A stretch of 64,000 nt of DNA from Actinernus sp. WN-2022 (taxonomy: Eukaryota; Cnidaria; Anthozoa; Actiniaria; Actinernidae), in NCBI GenBank assembly GCA_030867875.1, contig JAOWCC010001634.1, positions 51,680,021 to 51,744,020 on the forward strand, given 5' to 3'. The number at the start of each line of letters is the position of its first letter. Position 1 is the stretch's first letter. Positions 1-9,515 of the stretch are shown piece after piece. Both the position numbers and the translations under genes were made by a program. The notes under the pieces are model-generated. The model had not been told where the DNA came from. It searched no databases and was given only the letters and a program-made list of their open reading frames with translations.

Positions 1-1234
1 GAAACGTGGATGAGAAGTGCTTACACATGTCTGGATTTGTGTGCCGAAAGCAGAGGCGAAATCGATTTGAATTTCATGTCGAATTTCGGCGGCGAGTGAG
101 GTGACATCGATGAAAAGCGGCTCGAAGCTGCATACCTTGTGTATATTTGTAGCTATGAGGTAGACACGCGGCCAACGGTCAAAACCTCAAGGCCTAATAA
201 ACTGCTTTAGAAGTCCCCAAATCACCCCAAAACCACTCACAAAACTTCATTAAGTATCAATCTTTTATTATTGAAGATTTATTTCGTAGGAATCGGAAAA
301 GAGAATTCACAAGGAGCAAATATGTAAACCGGCTTCCGAGATCGCTTATGAAACATACCACAGGTAACCCAAAAGGCGGGAAATATATGTCGAGTCTGGG
401 CTGCCTGTGGGCACACCAAACGAAAATACAGGCAGACTTTTAATTGAAGTTGCACTCCATAAATTGAAACCATTCAGACAAATTTTTCCTCTCAGAACTG
501 AGGTAATCTTTAGAGTTTCGTCTATGCCAAAAATCAACATTTCACATACCCTATTTTGCGAGAAAACACTTATGTTGCTTTATTACCTAATTCAAAGTGC
601 AGTCAAAAGACACACTTGGAAAAATTGATACTCAACTTACCTTTACAAAAGCTTGGATTTCCCCACCTAAAAAGACGACAGGAAGCCCACAACAATAGTT
701 TACGAAAGCAAACTAATCAATAATTTATCGGATTATGTCGTTTGTTATTTATTTATAGTTTACAGAGAATAATCGAGTTTCAAAGACAAAGTGGCTGGAA
801 TTGGGACCAGCCAGAATTAGGGCAACATACTGTAAGTTACATTTCACTTTTTAGGAGAAAGCCGGTCTTCTGGCCTCCAAAAGGCATCAAAGTTCTCATG
901 CTCTCTCTTATGAACAGGTATTCAATAATTTCTTGATCGTGTTATTTTCTTATGTGCATTGCATATAATTTGCTGGAGTAATTGCAGAATACCCCCTCCT
1001 TTGGTTCATTAATAATTCATTTCTCAACTTTTTCATACAAACCTTGAGTTCTAAAAATCTAACCCTGAAATAATAAAAAAAACCTAACCATTTAGACCCA
1101 AAATCATTCATAGAACGAGTCTAAATATATCTGAACTAAAGTGGAGCAGTTTTCAAGCAATCTTTTGAATGGAGGGGGTATTCTGCAACTAAGCCAATTT
1201 GGGAGCTTTTGTACATGACAATGTAAGTTACATT
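1..1234. other. Host flank, no gene recognised
   Basis: AT-rich sequence with only short ORFs (73 residues or fewer) that resemble nothing I know. It could contain an upstream exon of PMPCB, but I could not find a presequence-like exon with good splice sites. Confidence 0.4.
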
Positions 1235-1745
1235 ATATGACAATACAATACAATAACCTTTATTTTGCTTCGAATTTAAGGTAGCAAATATATGGTAATA
1301 TCTCCGAAAACAGAATAACAATAATACAAGTAAAGACAAATTAAATAAGACAACTAAATTAATATTAAAATATAAGCTAATTAATAAATTATGTACAATT
1401 GCTAGTATAATAGTGGTTGTGACCTTGGTGGGAAGGGGAGAAATGGACAGATTAAATACAGTTATGAAGTGCTACAAAAGGAGCAACATTCATTATAAAA
1501 TTTAAGAGACCTGATAGTGGATTTCAACTGGTTTAAAGGTTGATTACAAATATATTCAGGAAGTGAGTTCCATAACTTAGCACCAGAATAGCTAAAGGAG
1601 TGAAGACCATATTTAGTACTGTTAACTCTAGGTATAGCCAAGGTAGACTGACCACGTAAATTATAGGATGATGTTCTCTTCTGGAATAGACTTAAGTTAT
1701 AATTATAAGATGGAACTTGTGAATGCAAAGCTTTAGAAACTAAGA
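1235..1745 (-). repeat. 5'-truncated LINE fragment (RT C-terminal tail and 3' end)
   Basis: On the minus strand, 1462-1728 encodes 88 residues with the typical C-terminal tail of CR1/L2/Jockey-type LINE ORF2, including GAKLWNSLPEYI. The + strand start near 1240 is a short (ACAAT)n microsatellite, which fits the simple-repeat 3' end of such LINEs. The copy lacks endonuclease and catalytic RT and is a dead fragment. Confidence 0.6.
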
Positions 1746-2292
1746 TGAGTGTGTCACAATATCTTCGATTTTAGAGACTAGGTTGGTCTATTAAGGTTAC
1801 CGGATACCTTCAAAACGAAAAAGATGGAAAAAAATAATTTTTCACACAGAAATGTACAATGTACATGTAGTTTTAGTAGTAGTGTCTCATATACCAAAAA
1901 TTCCATTCCAAAAAAATATATATTGACGGAGAAATACCAAAAGGAAGTTTTTAAACGGAAGTAAAAGGTTCTTTTTGATTGACAGCAGATCAATAAACAC
2001 ATGACAAGTGCTCACTCGCCCGTAACGACGGTGTGGGAAATCGGCACATATTAAATTCATTTCATATACCAATGTTTACGTTTATTGAGAAAAGTGACCT
2101 GAATCGGTTGAACCACGATCTCGCTATTGCCATGCTGTTTCAGACGCCTGCAAATTGCTGTTGTCTCTACTAACTATGCTGGCATTCAAGGCGTCTCTAT
2201 AGGTGTTCACCTTGGCTTTGCCCCTCGAGGTCTTTTTGTCTTTCCCATTTTTCTAGCCTGGGAAACCAGCCGACTCTTACTGCTACCATTTT
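1746..2292. other. Host flank left of the Polinton, nothing recognised
   Basis: No ORF above 75 residues with recognisable content. An 18-bp imperfect palindrome (AAGGTTACCGGATACCTT, near 1790) recurs in the LINE remnant near 24965, so part of this may be further LINE debris. Confidence 0.35.
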
Positions 2293-2298
2293 TCAAGT
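2293..2298. repeat. Polinton target-site duplication, left copy
   Basis: TCAAGT directly precedes the left TIR. The same six bases follow the right TIR at 24252-24257 if the T at 24252 is counted as flank; otherwise the match is the five bases CAAGT. Polintons usually make 6-bp duplications. Confidence 0.65.
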
Positions 2299-2803
2299 AG
2301 TAGTATATACAATAGCGGTTCTGGCGCACATCCTTATTTAAGCCTTTTTTCTCCCATCGTATATCCCTACTCCGCTAAAAAATCGTTGAAATTTGTTTCA
2401 ATTCGCCTCCCCATATAAGCCCCCGCAGTCCCACGGATGGCCCCACCCACCTAATTAGATCTAATTAGAGATACGTCATTCTAATGTATATCTGAGATAC
2501 CGAATTATATGAAAAAATGCGCGGCGAGAATTTATGTAGTTGGTTAAAGGTTGGAGAGCAAGCATTCTGCAGCAAGTCGTGCATAGGTACATATTGTAGG
2601 ACCCATTTATATAAAATAAGGCAGGGAAGGCGGATTCCAACACCTTGTCGCGGGTGCGGAAAGGGAACTCAGAGCACTTTTTATACTTGTGTTGGGTGCG
2701 GCTCTGTGTTACTACGCGTAGAACTATCCAGGAAGGAAAAGGCAGCAAGGCGGCAGTTCTTAGAAGTACTGCAGGAGCTGCTACAGATTCGAAAACCCAC
2801 AGG
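2299..2803 (+). repeat. Polinton left terminal inverted repeat
   Basis: It begins AGTAGTATATAC and matches the reverse complement of 23748-24252 over 505 bp. I found two mismatches: one changes Gly to Ser at residue 3 of the encoded Cys-rich protein, and one is silent in a Gly codon. The inner end is 15 bp before the PolB start codon, so the TIR probably also holds the PolB promoter. Confidence 0.93.
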
Positions 2804-2849
2804 GATACGTGTGAAACATGGCTGCTCAGAATTCCCCACTAGCATTTGA
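2517..2849 (+). CDS. Cys-rich zinc-binding-like protein encoded in the left TIR
   Basis: 110 residues, function unknown. Residues 1-98 lie in the TIR, so the right TIR encodes an almost identical copy (23738-24034). It has Cys/His in zinc-ligand spacing: Cys7, then CSKSC, YCRTH, and two CxxC pairs (CRGC and CVGC), followed by a basic, probably helical C-terminal third. The tail runs out of the TIR and overlaps the PolB start by 32 bp in another frame. A diverged paralogue (22703-22870) shares the motifs CRGC and KSC and the start MRG. Conservation in three copies argues that it is a real protein. A DNA-end-binding or regulatory role would suit its position but is only an inference. Confidence 0.7.
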   Translation: MRGENLCSWLKVGEQAFCSKSCIGTYCRTHLYKIRQGRRIPTPCRGCGKGTQSTFYTCVGCGSVLLRVELSRKEKAARRQFLEVLQELLQIRKPTGIRVKHGCSEFPTSI

Positions 2850-5800
2850 ACGCACTAAATGGGTCATTGGTAAGTTCTTACGAGGCTGGCAGATGGATAT
2901 TCCAGAGGGTCACGAATTTGGTGCCGACCCAATGGCCTTCTTAGATGGTGTACGTCATATAATCCACGAAAAGCTAGAGGAAGAGATTGTCGATCTAAAG
3001 GGGGTAAAGTTCCAGCTAGCCTTGAGAGTACAGCTACTAAAGTACAAACTCGATGGTAGTGAAGAATCCATCGACGCAATACTTCGCCACAAGCAGGAGG
3101 CCGTTTTACAAGTCCATGAAATCGATTCCGCGCTAGATAAGTCTTTTCCAACGATCCAAGAGACCCTAGAGAAATGGACACATAGAGGCTCAGGTTGGGT
3201 GGTAGACCGAGTAGTTCTGCTTTGGCTCGACATAGCGCGATACCAACCACTACGAGGAGGCTCGTACATTCCACTACCTAAAGAAGTCCAAAACAAGAAG
3301 GCTGTGATTAATGTTCAAAATAAGGGTGATAACTGTTTTCGTTGGACACTCCGATCAGCACTGTTTCCAGCCGTAAAAGACCCACAGAGACCATCTAAGT
3401 ATCCTATAGAGGATGATCTAGACTTTAAGGGAATCGATGTGCCAACCCCCATATCACAGATTTGCAGGTTTGAGAAGCAAAACAATCTTGCAATCAATGT
3501 CTTCGGCTGGGAGAAAGGTGTGGTTGTCTACAGGATTAGCAAACAATGTGTAGACACCCGCCACATTATAGATGAATCCGGAAAGATTAGCATTATAGAT
3601 AAATCCGGAAAAATTAGCAAGAAATGTGTGGACACCCGCCGTATCAACATGCTGCTCATAGAGAAGTCCGGAAAGTATCACTACACTTGGATCAAGGATT
3701 TGAATCGCCTCCTATTCGATCAGAGCAAGTACGAGCACCGAAAACACTTCTGCGAGAGGTGTCTCCACGGATACTGCAGAGAAGATCTACTCGAAAAACA
3801 CATTCCAGAATGTAAAGGTATAGGACAGACAGCAGTGAGAGTTGAGATGCCTGAAGAGGGTAAGAACAAGCTATCCTTCCAGAACTGGTACAAACAGATG
3901 AAGGTTCCCTACGTCATTTACGCCGATTTTGAGGCATTGACCACTAAGATCGAAGAACCAGAGCCGACAGCAGAGCTGGCACCAGAACTGCGCAGCAGCA
4001 CCCAGAAAACTCAACTACATGAGGCTTGCGGATTCGGCTACATCGTGGTGAGATGTGATGGCTATACAGAGACTCCAGTCGTCTATAGAGGGCCCAATGC
4101 TACAGAAATGTTCCTGGAGGCAATACAACGAGAAGAACAAAAAGTTGAAGCGGCTCTATCTAGACGTAAAGCCCTATGCATGACTCCAGAGGACAGCATA
4201 GCCCACCGAAGTGCAACAATTTGCCACATCTGTCAGAAATCTCTTAATGGGGATTCAGTTCGCGATCACTGCCATATCACTGGAAAGTATCGTGGAGCAG
4301 CACACAATGCCTGTAATCTACTCCTGCGGATAGACCCAAAGAAGACCATAATACCAGTAGTCTTCCATAATTTGCGGGGATACGATTCTCATCTATTAAT
4401 GCAGTCTATTTCCAAAGTAGAGGGGCAGATAAATTGCATACCAAATAACATGGAGAAGTACATTTCATTCTCCCTAGGGAAACTGCGATTCATCGACAGC
4501 GTTCAGTTTTTGCTATCCTCTCTTGCTCAGCTAGTATCGGCTAAAAACCCGGAAGGATTCCAAATCATAGCCAGATACGAGCAAGACGAACATAAGCGCG
4601 GGCTTCTTCTACGCAAGGGCGTCTACCCATACGAATACATGGACAGTTGGGAGCGGTTTCAGGATGAGCTACCGCCGCGCGATGCTTTTTATAGCAAGCT
4701 TTCTGATGAAGGAATCTCAGATGAGGACTATACTCACGCACAGAAGGTTTGGGCTGCATTCGATTGTCAAACTATGGGAGACTACCACGACCTATATCTT
4801 AGAACCGATGTACTTTTACTCGCAGATGTGTTTGAAGGCTTTCGAGCGACATGTATGCAAAATTATGGATTGGACCCAGCTCACTACTATACGAGCCCTG
4901 GTCTATCGTGGGATGCATTGCTAAAGAAGACTGGTGTAGAGCTTGAGCTGCTCACAGACTACGATATGCATCTTTTCATCGAGAAAGGGATGCGAGGCGG
5001 CATTTCGATGGTCAGTCGACGCCATGCAAAGGCCAACAATCCATATGCGGCAGAATACGACCCAATCAAGCCCACTACGTACATACAGTATCTGGATGCG
5101 AACAACCTATACGGATGGGCTATGAGCCAAGCGCTACCAACAGGAGGATTTGAGTGGTGCGACGTAGAAAAGCTACAGACTATCGACCTCGACATCGCGT
5201 CGTATGTAATCGATATCGAGAAAGATGCGGACAAAGGTTATATCCTTGAGGTCGACCTTGAGTATCCTCTAGGACTCCACGACGCTCACAACGCGTATCC
5301 ACTAGCCCCAGAGCGTATGAAAGTCCAGAAAAAATGGATGTCAGAGTACCAATGCGGACTACTAGGTGAAAAAGTATTCCCAATCGAAGTTGAAAAGCTT
5401 GTGCCCAATCTATTCGACAAAGAACGCTACGTCCTACACTATAGAAATCTACAGTTATATCTTTCTCTTGGTATGAAATTGAAAAAGGTGCACCGAGCAC
5501 TACGATTTGACCAAAGTCCTTGGATGGAGCCATATATACGTATGAATACGGATCTTCGTAAACTGGCTACAAGCAATTTCGAGAAAGACCTCTACAAGCT
5601 GATGAACAACTCAGTATTTGGTAAGACAATGGAGAATCTGCGTAAGCGCGTAGATGTTAAGCTGGTGCGTGCAAGAGAGGAGGACAAGCTTCGACGGCTG
5701 ATATCAAGCCCAACATTTGCTAGATCAAATATCTTTGATGATGGCCTCGTAGCACTACACATGCATAAAAGCAGGCTCGTACTTAACCGCCCAGTTTACG

Positions 5801-6396
5801 TTGGTATGAGCATTCTAGACCTATCCAAACACCTGATGTATGATTTCTATTACAACCAACTTAAGCTCCAATATGGTAATAAATGCGAACTGCTATACAC
5901 AGACACAGATTCACTATTGCTTGAGATCCAAACAGAAGACGTCTACGACGACATAGCCAAAAATGCAGACCTATACGATACGAGTGATTACCCAAAAAAC
6001 CATCCACTATACGACACTACCAATAAAAAGGTTCTTGGAAAGATGAAGGATGAGTGTGCAGGAGTTGCCATCGTAGAGTACGTTGGACTTCGACCGAAGA
6101 TGTATTCGATTGTATGCGCAGACACTAAGGAGATTCGCAAGGCTAAAGGAATACGGAAGTACGTTGTGAAGAAGCACATTCGACACGAGCAGTATAAGGA
6201 GTCTCTTTTCGATAGGAAGACCTTCAGACATGGAATGAATATGCTGCGAAGCATTGGGCACCAGATCTATGGTCTGCGAGTTAATAAAATCTCCCTTTCA
6301 CCACTGGACACAAAACGTTGGATTTCTGAAAATGGAATCGATACATTAGCCCATGGCCATAAAGATATATGTTTGTTCCAAAACGAACTAGCTTAG
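2818..6396 (+). CDS. polB: Protein-primed family B DNA polymerase of Polinton
   Basis: 1192 residues, the replicative polymerase of the element. Visible in order: an N-terminal region (1-360) of a type common in Polinton PolB; exonuclease motif ADFEAL near residue 368; a zinc-finger/endonuclease VII-like segment (CHICQK then DHCHITGKYRGAAHNACN) near 465-500; a second exonuclease block FHNLRGYDSH near 515; polymerase motif A DANNLYGW near 758; motif B NNSVFGKTMEN near 928; motif C YTDTDS near 1025. All catalytic aspartates are present and the frame is intact. Residues about 244-275 contain a small tandem in-frame repeat (DESGKISI/DKSGKISK, and CVDTR twice) that looks like an insertion. The ATG is 15 bp inside the TIR boundary. 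The 3' end overlaps the convergent integrase by 9 bp. Confidence 0.95.
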   Translation: MAAQNSPLAFERTKWVIGKFLRGWQMDIPEGHEFGADPMAFLDGVRHIIHEKLEEEIVDLKGVKFQLALRVQLLKYKLDGSEESIDAILRHKQEAVLQVHEIDSALDKSFPTIQETLEKWTHRGSGWVVDRVVLLWLDIARYQPLRGGSYIPLPKEVQNKKAVINVQNKGDNCFRWTLRSALFPAVKDPQRPSKYPIEDDLDFKGIDVPTPISQICRFEKQNNLAINVFGWEKGVVVYRISKQCVDTRHIIDESGKISIIDKSGKISKKCVDTRRINMLLIEKSGKYHYTWIKDLNRLLFDQSKYEHRKHFCERCLHGYCREDLLEKHIPECKGIGQTAVRVEMPEEGKNKLSFQNWYKQMKVPYVIYADFEALTTKIEEPEPTAELAPELRSSTQKTQLHEACGFGYIVVRCDGYTETPVVYRGPNATEMFLEAIQREEQKVEAALSRRKALCMTPEDSIAHRSATICHICQKSLNGDSVRDHCHITGKYRGAAHNACNLLLRIDPKKTIIPVVFHNLRGYDSHLLMQSISKVEGQINCIPNNMEKYISFSLGKLRFIDSVQFLLSSLAQLVSAKNPEGFQIIARYEQDEHKRGLLLRKGVYPYEYMDSWERFQDELPPRDAFYSKLSDEGISDEDYTHAQKVWAAFDCQTMGDYHDLYLRTDVLLLADVFEGFRATCMQNYGLDPAHYYTSPGLSWDALLKKTGVELELLTDYDMHLFIEKGMRGGISMVSRRHAKANNPYAAEYDPIKPTTYIQYLDANNLYGWAMSQALPTGGFEWCDVEKLQTIDLDIASYVIDIEKDADKGYILEVDLEYPLGLHDAHNAYPLAPERMKVQKKWMSEYQCGLLGEKVFPIEVEKLVPNLFDKERYVLHYRNLQLYLSLGMKLKKVHRALRFDQSPWMEPYIRMNTDLRKLATSNFEKDLYKLMNNSVFGKTMENLRKRVDVKLVRAREEDKLRRLISSPTFARSNIFDDGLVALHMHKSRLVLNRPVYVGMSILDLSKHLMYDFYYNQLKLQYGNKCELLYTDTDSLLLEIQTEDVYDDIAKNADLYDTSDYPKNHPLYDTTNKKVLGKMKDECAGVAIVEYVGLRPKMYSIVCADTKEIRKAKGIRKYVVKKHIRHEQYKESLFDRKTFRHGMNMLRSIGHQIYGLRVNKISLSPLDTKRWISENGIDTLAHGHKDICLFQNELA

Positions 6397-7440
6397 GATC
6401 CCATTCGGAGGTAGTTCGGTATCAAGTGGTACGACTTGTATCTCTTCACGCACGAATCCACGCGTTGGTAGTTGCCGAGCAACATTCGAAACCTGCGGAG
6501 CATACAAATAATATAGGACTGGCTGACCCGAAGAAACCATACTACGCGAAATGCTATATGTTTTCAAACTCCATATAGGATCGGTAGCACGCTTTCGTCC
6601 ACCTTCTAGCTCACCAGGAGCGTATAGATATCGAACACTGACATCGAATGGAAGTCTTTCCTCTTTGAGCCCAACTAGACGTATCCGTTCGTCCCGAGCC
6701 GGCACGGGTTCTGCTGGGTTCGATTCGATTTCGTTTTTGGTAATTGCTATGGATGGTTGTTTTCCTGTCAAACGCGTAGCTTCGTTGTTTAAAGCTTTTA
6801 CGACCGCAGGTAGACGAGACACCCATTCGACAGATCTATCATCCTTCCCCTGCGAAGTAAGTACCATCTCCTGAGCATATTGGTATCCAAACAATCTCTC
6901 AGCTAAAGTACGATTAAATCGTTCGACGATTGCTTGATCCCGGTGAATATCCACACGACCACGACGTACGGAAACTTCATGTTTATCTAGTAGCGAAGAC
7001 ATTGCACCCATAAATTCACGTCCTGGATCGACTTGTAAAAGTTTTGGCCATGTTAGTGGACTTCGCTTATATATTCGTTCGAATGCCGCAGCAACTTCTT
7101 TAGATTCTTTAGTGGCTAATGGTTCGGCTTCTTTGTATCTGGATGCTACGTCCACGATCATCAGCGCATACTTATATAGCTTTCTTCCACGTCCAGGTCG
7201 ATCGTGAGGTAGAAATATCAAATCGGCTTGATGGACCTCATTTGGTGTAGATACATTGAATTTAGGTCGTGGAACGTATTTGGGGGGTGGTAAATAGATC
7301 TGCCATATAGCTTGTTTTTCTAGCCACATCCGAGTCACATCTTCAGATATGTTTGTCGAATTGGCAAGATGTTTAATGGCTGCTAGTCCTTTCCAATAAC
7401 CCTCCGGACTATAGTATCGTAAACTTAGTTTAGTGTCCAT
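6388..7440 (-). CDS. int: Retroviral-type (rve) integrase of Polinton
   Basis: 350 residues from the ATG at 7440. It inserts the element into host DNA. The DDE triad is visible as D73 (HQADLIFL), D138 (QVDPGREF) and E173 (IVERFNRT), with 34 residues between the last two, as in rve integrases. A basic C-terminal region (about 250-310) resembles the SH3-like or chromo-like tail of these enzymes. An in-frame upstream ATG at 7452 and a GTG at 7470 exist, but that stretch is a TATG/CATA microsatellite, so I chose 7440. It is transcribed towards PolB and overlaps its end by 9 bp. No break is seen. Confidence 0.93.
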   Translation of the reverse strand: MDTKLSLRYYSPEGYWKGLAAIKHLANSTNISEDVTRMWLEKQAIWQIYLPPPKYVPRPKFNVSTPNEVHQADLIFLPHDRPGRGRKLYKYALMIVDVASRYKEAEPLATKESKEVAAAFERIYKRSPLTWPKLLQVDPGREFMGAMSSLLDKHEVSVRRGRVDIHRDQAIVERFNRTLAERLFGYQYAQEMVLTSQGKDDRSVEWVSRLPAVVKALNNEATRLTGKQPSIAITKNEIESNPAEPVPARDERIRLVGLKEERLPFDVSVRYLYAPGELEGGRKRATDPIWSLKTYSISRSMVSSGQPVLYYLYAPQVSNVARQLPTRGFVREEIQVVPLDTELPPNGILS

Positions 7441-7663
7441 TAATATGTACATACATATATGTGCATACACATATGTGCATTCTAAGCTTCAATAAGCAGA
7501 AAAGTTACTACCTATTAGTCGCATTTTATGCGGAGTAATTACCTAGTAATACTCTAGTAATACTCTAGTAATCTAGTAAGTGATCTAGTAATCTAGTAAG
7601 TGATCTAGTAATTACGTTAATCGTAAAAAAACTCGTTTTTTAAAGCATAGCTATAACCAATTC
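7441..7663. promoter_or_regulatory. Integrase upstream region with CTAGTAA tandem repeats
   Basis: An AT-rich spacer between two minus-strand genes. It holds a degenerate array of CTAGTAAT/CTAGTAAGTGAT units (about 7541-7612), an inverted repeat around CGCAT/ATGCG (about 7514-7540), and a TATG/CATA microsatellite next to the integrase start. It probably contains the integrase promoter, but no TATA box could be assigned with confidence. Confidence 0.4.
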
Positions 7664-8086
7664 TCATAAGAATTTAGTGGCAACGTATCCAGTCGCGAAT
7701 ACACTACCACCTAAGGCCACCAATTCGGCAGTTTTCCTCGAATTAGATGGTCGATAATAATCTGAGAGTTTAGGCTCTTCCAGTTTCATTTGTAATATAT
7801 GATATATATGGAGTTTTCGCATTGCATCGATTCTATCTTTAAGTCCAACGTGTGCGTTATTTTCTTTCCAGTGGTTCCAGGTGGCTTGTGCTTCTAGTCG
7901 TTTTTCTCGATTTTTCTCATAGGTTGTAATAGCGGCATTTGCCTTCTCCTGAGCTTTATCATGTCTTACCATCTCTGCGGCAGCAGCATTAGGCCCGCTA
8001 GTTGCTTTTTCTATTTCGTGTGCGGCAATACTAGCGGCAGCACTAGTTATGGCGAAGACAAATCCCATAAATATTATTGATGCCAT
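7664..8086 (-). CDS. Small Polinton protein with hydrophobic ends, unknown function
   Basis: 140 residues, not recognised. An N-terminal hydrophobic stretch (about 3-22, FMGFVFAITSAAASIAA) could be a signal anchor. It is followed by a charged, probably helical middle (30-110) and a second hydrophobic stretch near the C-terminus (VALGGSVFATGYVATKFL). It is the last of a run of four small minus-strand genes downstream of the ATPase and capsid genes, so a virion membrane or assembly role is plausible but unproved. Confidence 0.65.
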   Translation of the reverse strand: MASIIFMGFVFAITSAAASIAAHEIEKATSGPNAAAAEMVRHDKAQEKANAAITTYEKNREKRLEAQATWNHWKENNAHVGLKDRIDAMRKLHIYHILQMKLEEPKLSDYYRPSNSRKTAELVALGGSVFATGYVATKFL

Positions 8087-8116
8087 GGCTTCGAAGGCGA
8101 GGTAGAGTCGCCCCTG

Positions 8117-8335
8117 TTACTCAGCAGGCTTCCAATACCCTTTGTCCTTTAGGTATTTCTTAGCTGCAAGGCCACCAGTTAGAACCGCTATCCACTTCAC
8201 GAAGTTCAAAATACTAGATGAAGGATCGTTAGTCAAAGGCTCTTTGATTGCTTTTTTTCCGACCCAACCGATACCTGCCGCAAGCCCAGTCAATATAGTA
8301 GCTTCCTGTATTGTGTTCATAAGTTCTTTAGCCAT
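8117..8335 (-). CDS. Small two-segment membrane protein, unknown function
   Basis: 72 residues, not recognised. Two hydrophobic segments (about 12-26, ATILTGLAAGIGWVG, and 44-58, FVKWIAVLTGGLAAK) are separated by a short polar loop, with a lysine-rich C-terminus. It lies 30 bp upstream of the 140-residue gene on the same strand, which suggests co-transcription. Its size and hydrophobicity are like the small membrane proteins of Polintons and related viruses. Confidence 0.6.
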   Translation of the reverse strand: MAKELMNTIQEATILTGLAAGIGWVGKKAIKEPLTNDPSSSILNFVKWIAVLTGGLAAKKYLKDKGYWKPAE

Positions 8336-8408
8336 CTTATTGGAACAACGTTTACATCACCGGCCAATGTTGGACGTTGCATATATGTCTACAGCGTGGC
8401 TTCAAATG

Positions 8409-8819
8409 CTATATCATACCTTGAGTTTTTAGGTTACGACCTTTTGGGGTTTCTTTGGTAGCGGCAGCTGAGCTGTCTGTGGCGGCAGCAAAGCTGCCAT
8501 TGAAGCTGTGGTCAACTCGTTGCGTTTGTTTGTATTGCTCATACTGATAGTACAAACCCACAAATGCTATGCTTACCCCAATTACAGCAAGTGTGGTATT
8601 AGTTGATATCAAACTTGGCTTATCGGTGGCAGCAAAGCTGTCATGACTGTCTACCTGCGCCTGCGTTGCCGCCTGCGTTGCCGCCACATTGGCGATATTT
8701 TCTTTCCTTCTTTGCGCTATGAGTTTGCCTGCAGCAACTCGTTTTGGATTTGGTGGGGGTTTTACTGGTTCTTTCGTGATGGGATCATTTCGATCTTCGG
8801 AATGGGTATCAATTTCCAT
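8409..8819 (-). CDS. Single-pass membrane protein, unknown function
   Basis: 136 residues, not recognised. A polar, proline-rich N-terminus (PVKPPPNPKR) precedes an Ala/Gln-rich stretch, one clear membrane segment (about 76-92, LAVIGVSIAFVGLYYQY), and an Ala/Thr/Ser-rich tail. The same Ala-Thr-rich coding motif (GCGGCAGC-type) occurs before and after the membrane segment, so part of the length may be repeat expansion. It belongs to the minus-strand run 7664-10202. Confidence 0.6.
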   Translation of the reverse strand: MEIDTHSEDRNDPITKEPVKPPPNPKRVAAGKLIAQRRKENIANVAATQAATQAQVDSHDSFAATDKPSLISTNTTLAVIGVSIAFVGLYYQYEQYKQTQRVDHSFNGSFAAATDSSAAATKETPKGRNLKTQGMI

Positions 8820-8872
8820 CTCGTTAAGAGTAATTACTTAGTGGTTGAGGTAACTTCAATACGTTAATTACG

Positions 8873-9514
8873 CTAAAGATTCTTAAAATTTGAATATGCC
8901 TCATGTACTTCATCGATTTGTGGGGCATCCACTTCATATTCGCTGACTTCGGCATCCTGTTCCGCCTCGGAGTCCTGTTTAGTGGGCATAGAATGGTTAA
9001 CAACGTGACAAAGAGCACTAGTTAGTGCCACAAGTGGACCTGCTTTGTAGGCCAATCGGCCAGCCAGTGCAGATAGCTCGTTTCGGACTAAGCGGTCTTT
9101 CTTTAGAGCTTTCAACAGCCTTCGTCGTTGTCGAGAATCTAGAGGCCTCACATATGCTACTACACAAGTTGCTAGACTTAGTGCTCTATCCACTAAGCAG
9201 TCATTTATTTGCTTCGCTAAGACGGCTTGGTATCTACGATATAGGCGTTCTATGTCTTTATCAGGTAACTTAGAAATGTCCCCAAGAGAAAAATTCTTCC
9301 CTAGATATTCTTTTGTCGTACCAGTCACGGCTAGAATAGAAAGAGCTTCCCTATGTTCGATGATTTCTATGCTACGACGAAAGATTGCTGCCGCTTCATC
9401 GGTGGTAGCGGCGCAGTGTAGGTTCGTTTCGGCCTTTGGTGGAGGACCTGTCACATCTATTTTGCCGGATTCAGTTAGTATGTTCATTAATTCATCATCA
9501 AAATCTTTATCCAT
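8873..9514 (-). CDS. Conserved-looking Polinton protein, unknown function
   Basis: 213 residues, not recognised. A mostly helical soluble protein with an acidic N-terminus, a basic cluster (RQRRRLLKALKKDR, about 127-140) that could bind nucleic acid, and an acidic C-terminal tail (about 178-205). The start codon lies one base downstream of the ATPase gene end, so the two are probably on one transcript. Confidence 0.65.
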   Translation of the reverse strand: MDKDFDDELMNILTESGKIDVTGPPPKAETNLHCAATTDEAAAIFRRSIEIIEHREALSILAVTGTTKEYLGKNFSLGDISKLPDKDIERLYRRYQAVLAKQINDCLVDRALSLATCVVAYVRPLDSRQRRRLLKALKKDRLVRNELSALAGRLAYKAGPLVALTSALCHVVNHSMPTKQDSEAEQDAEVSEYEVDAPQIDEVHEAYSNFKNL

Positions 9515-9515
9515 C

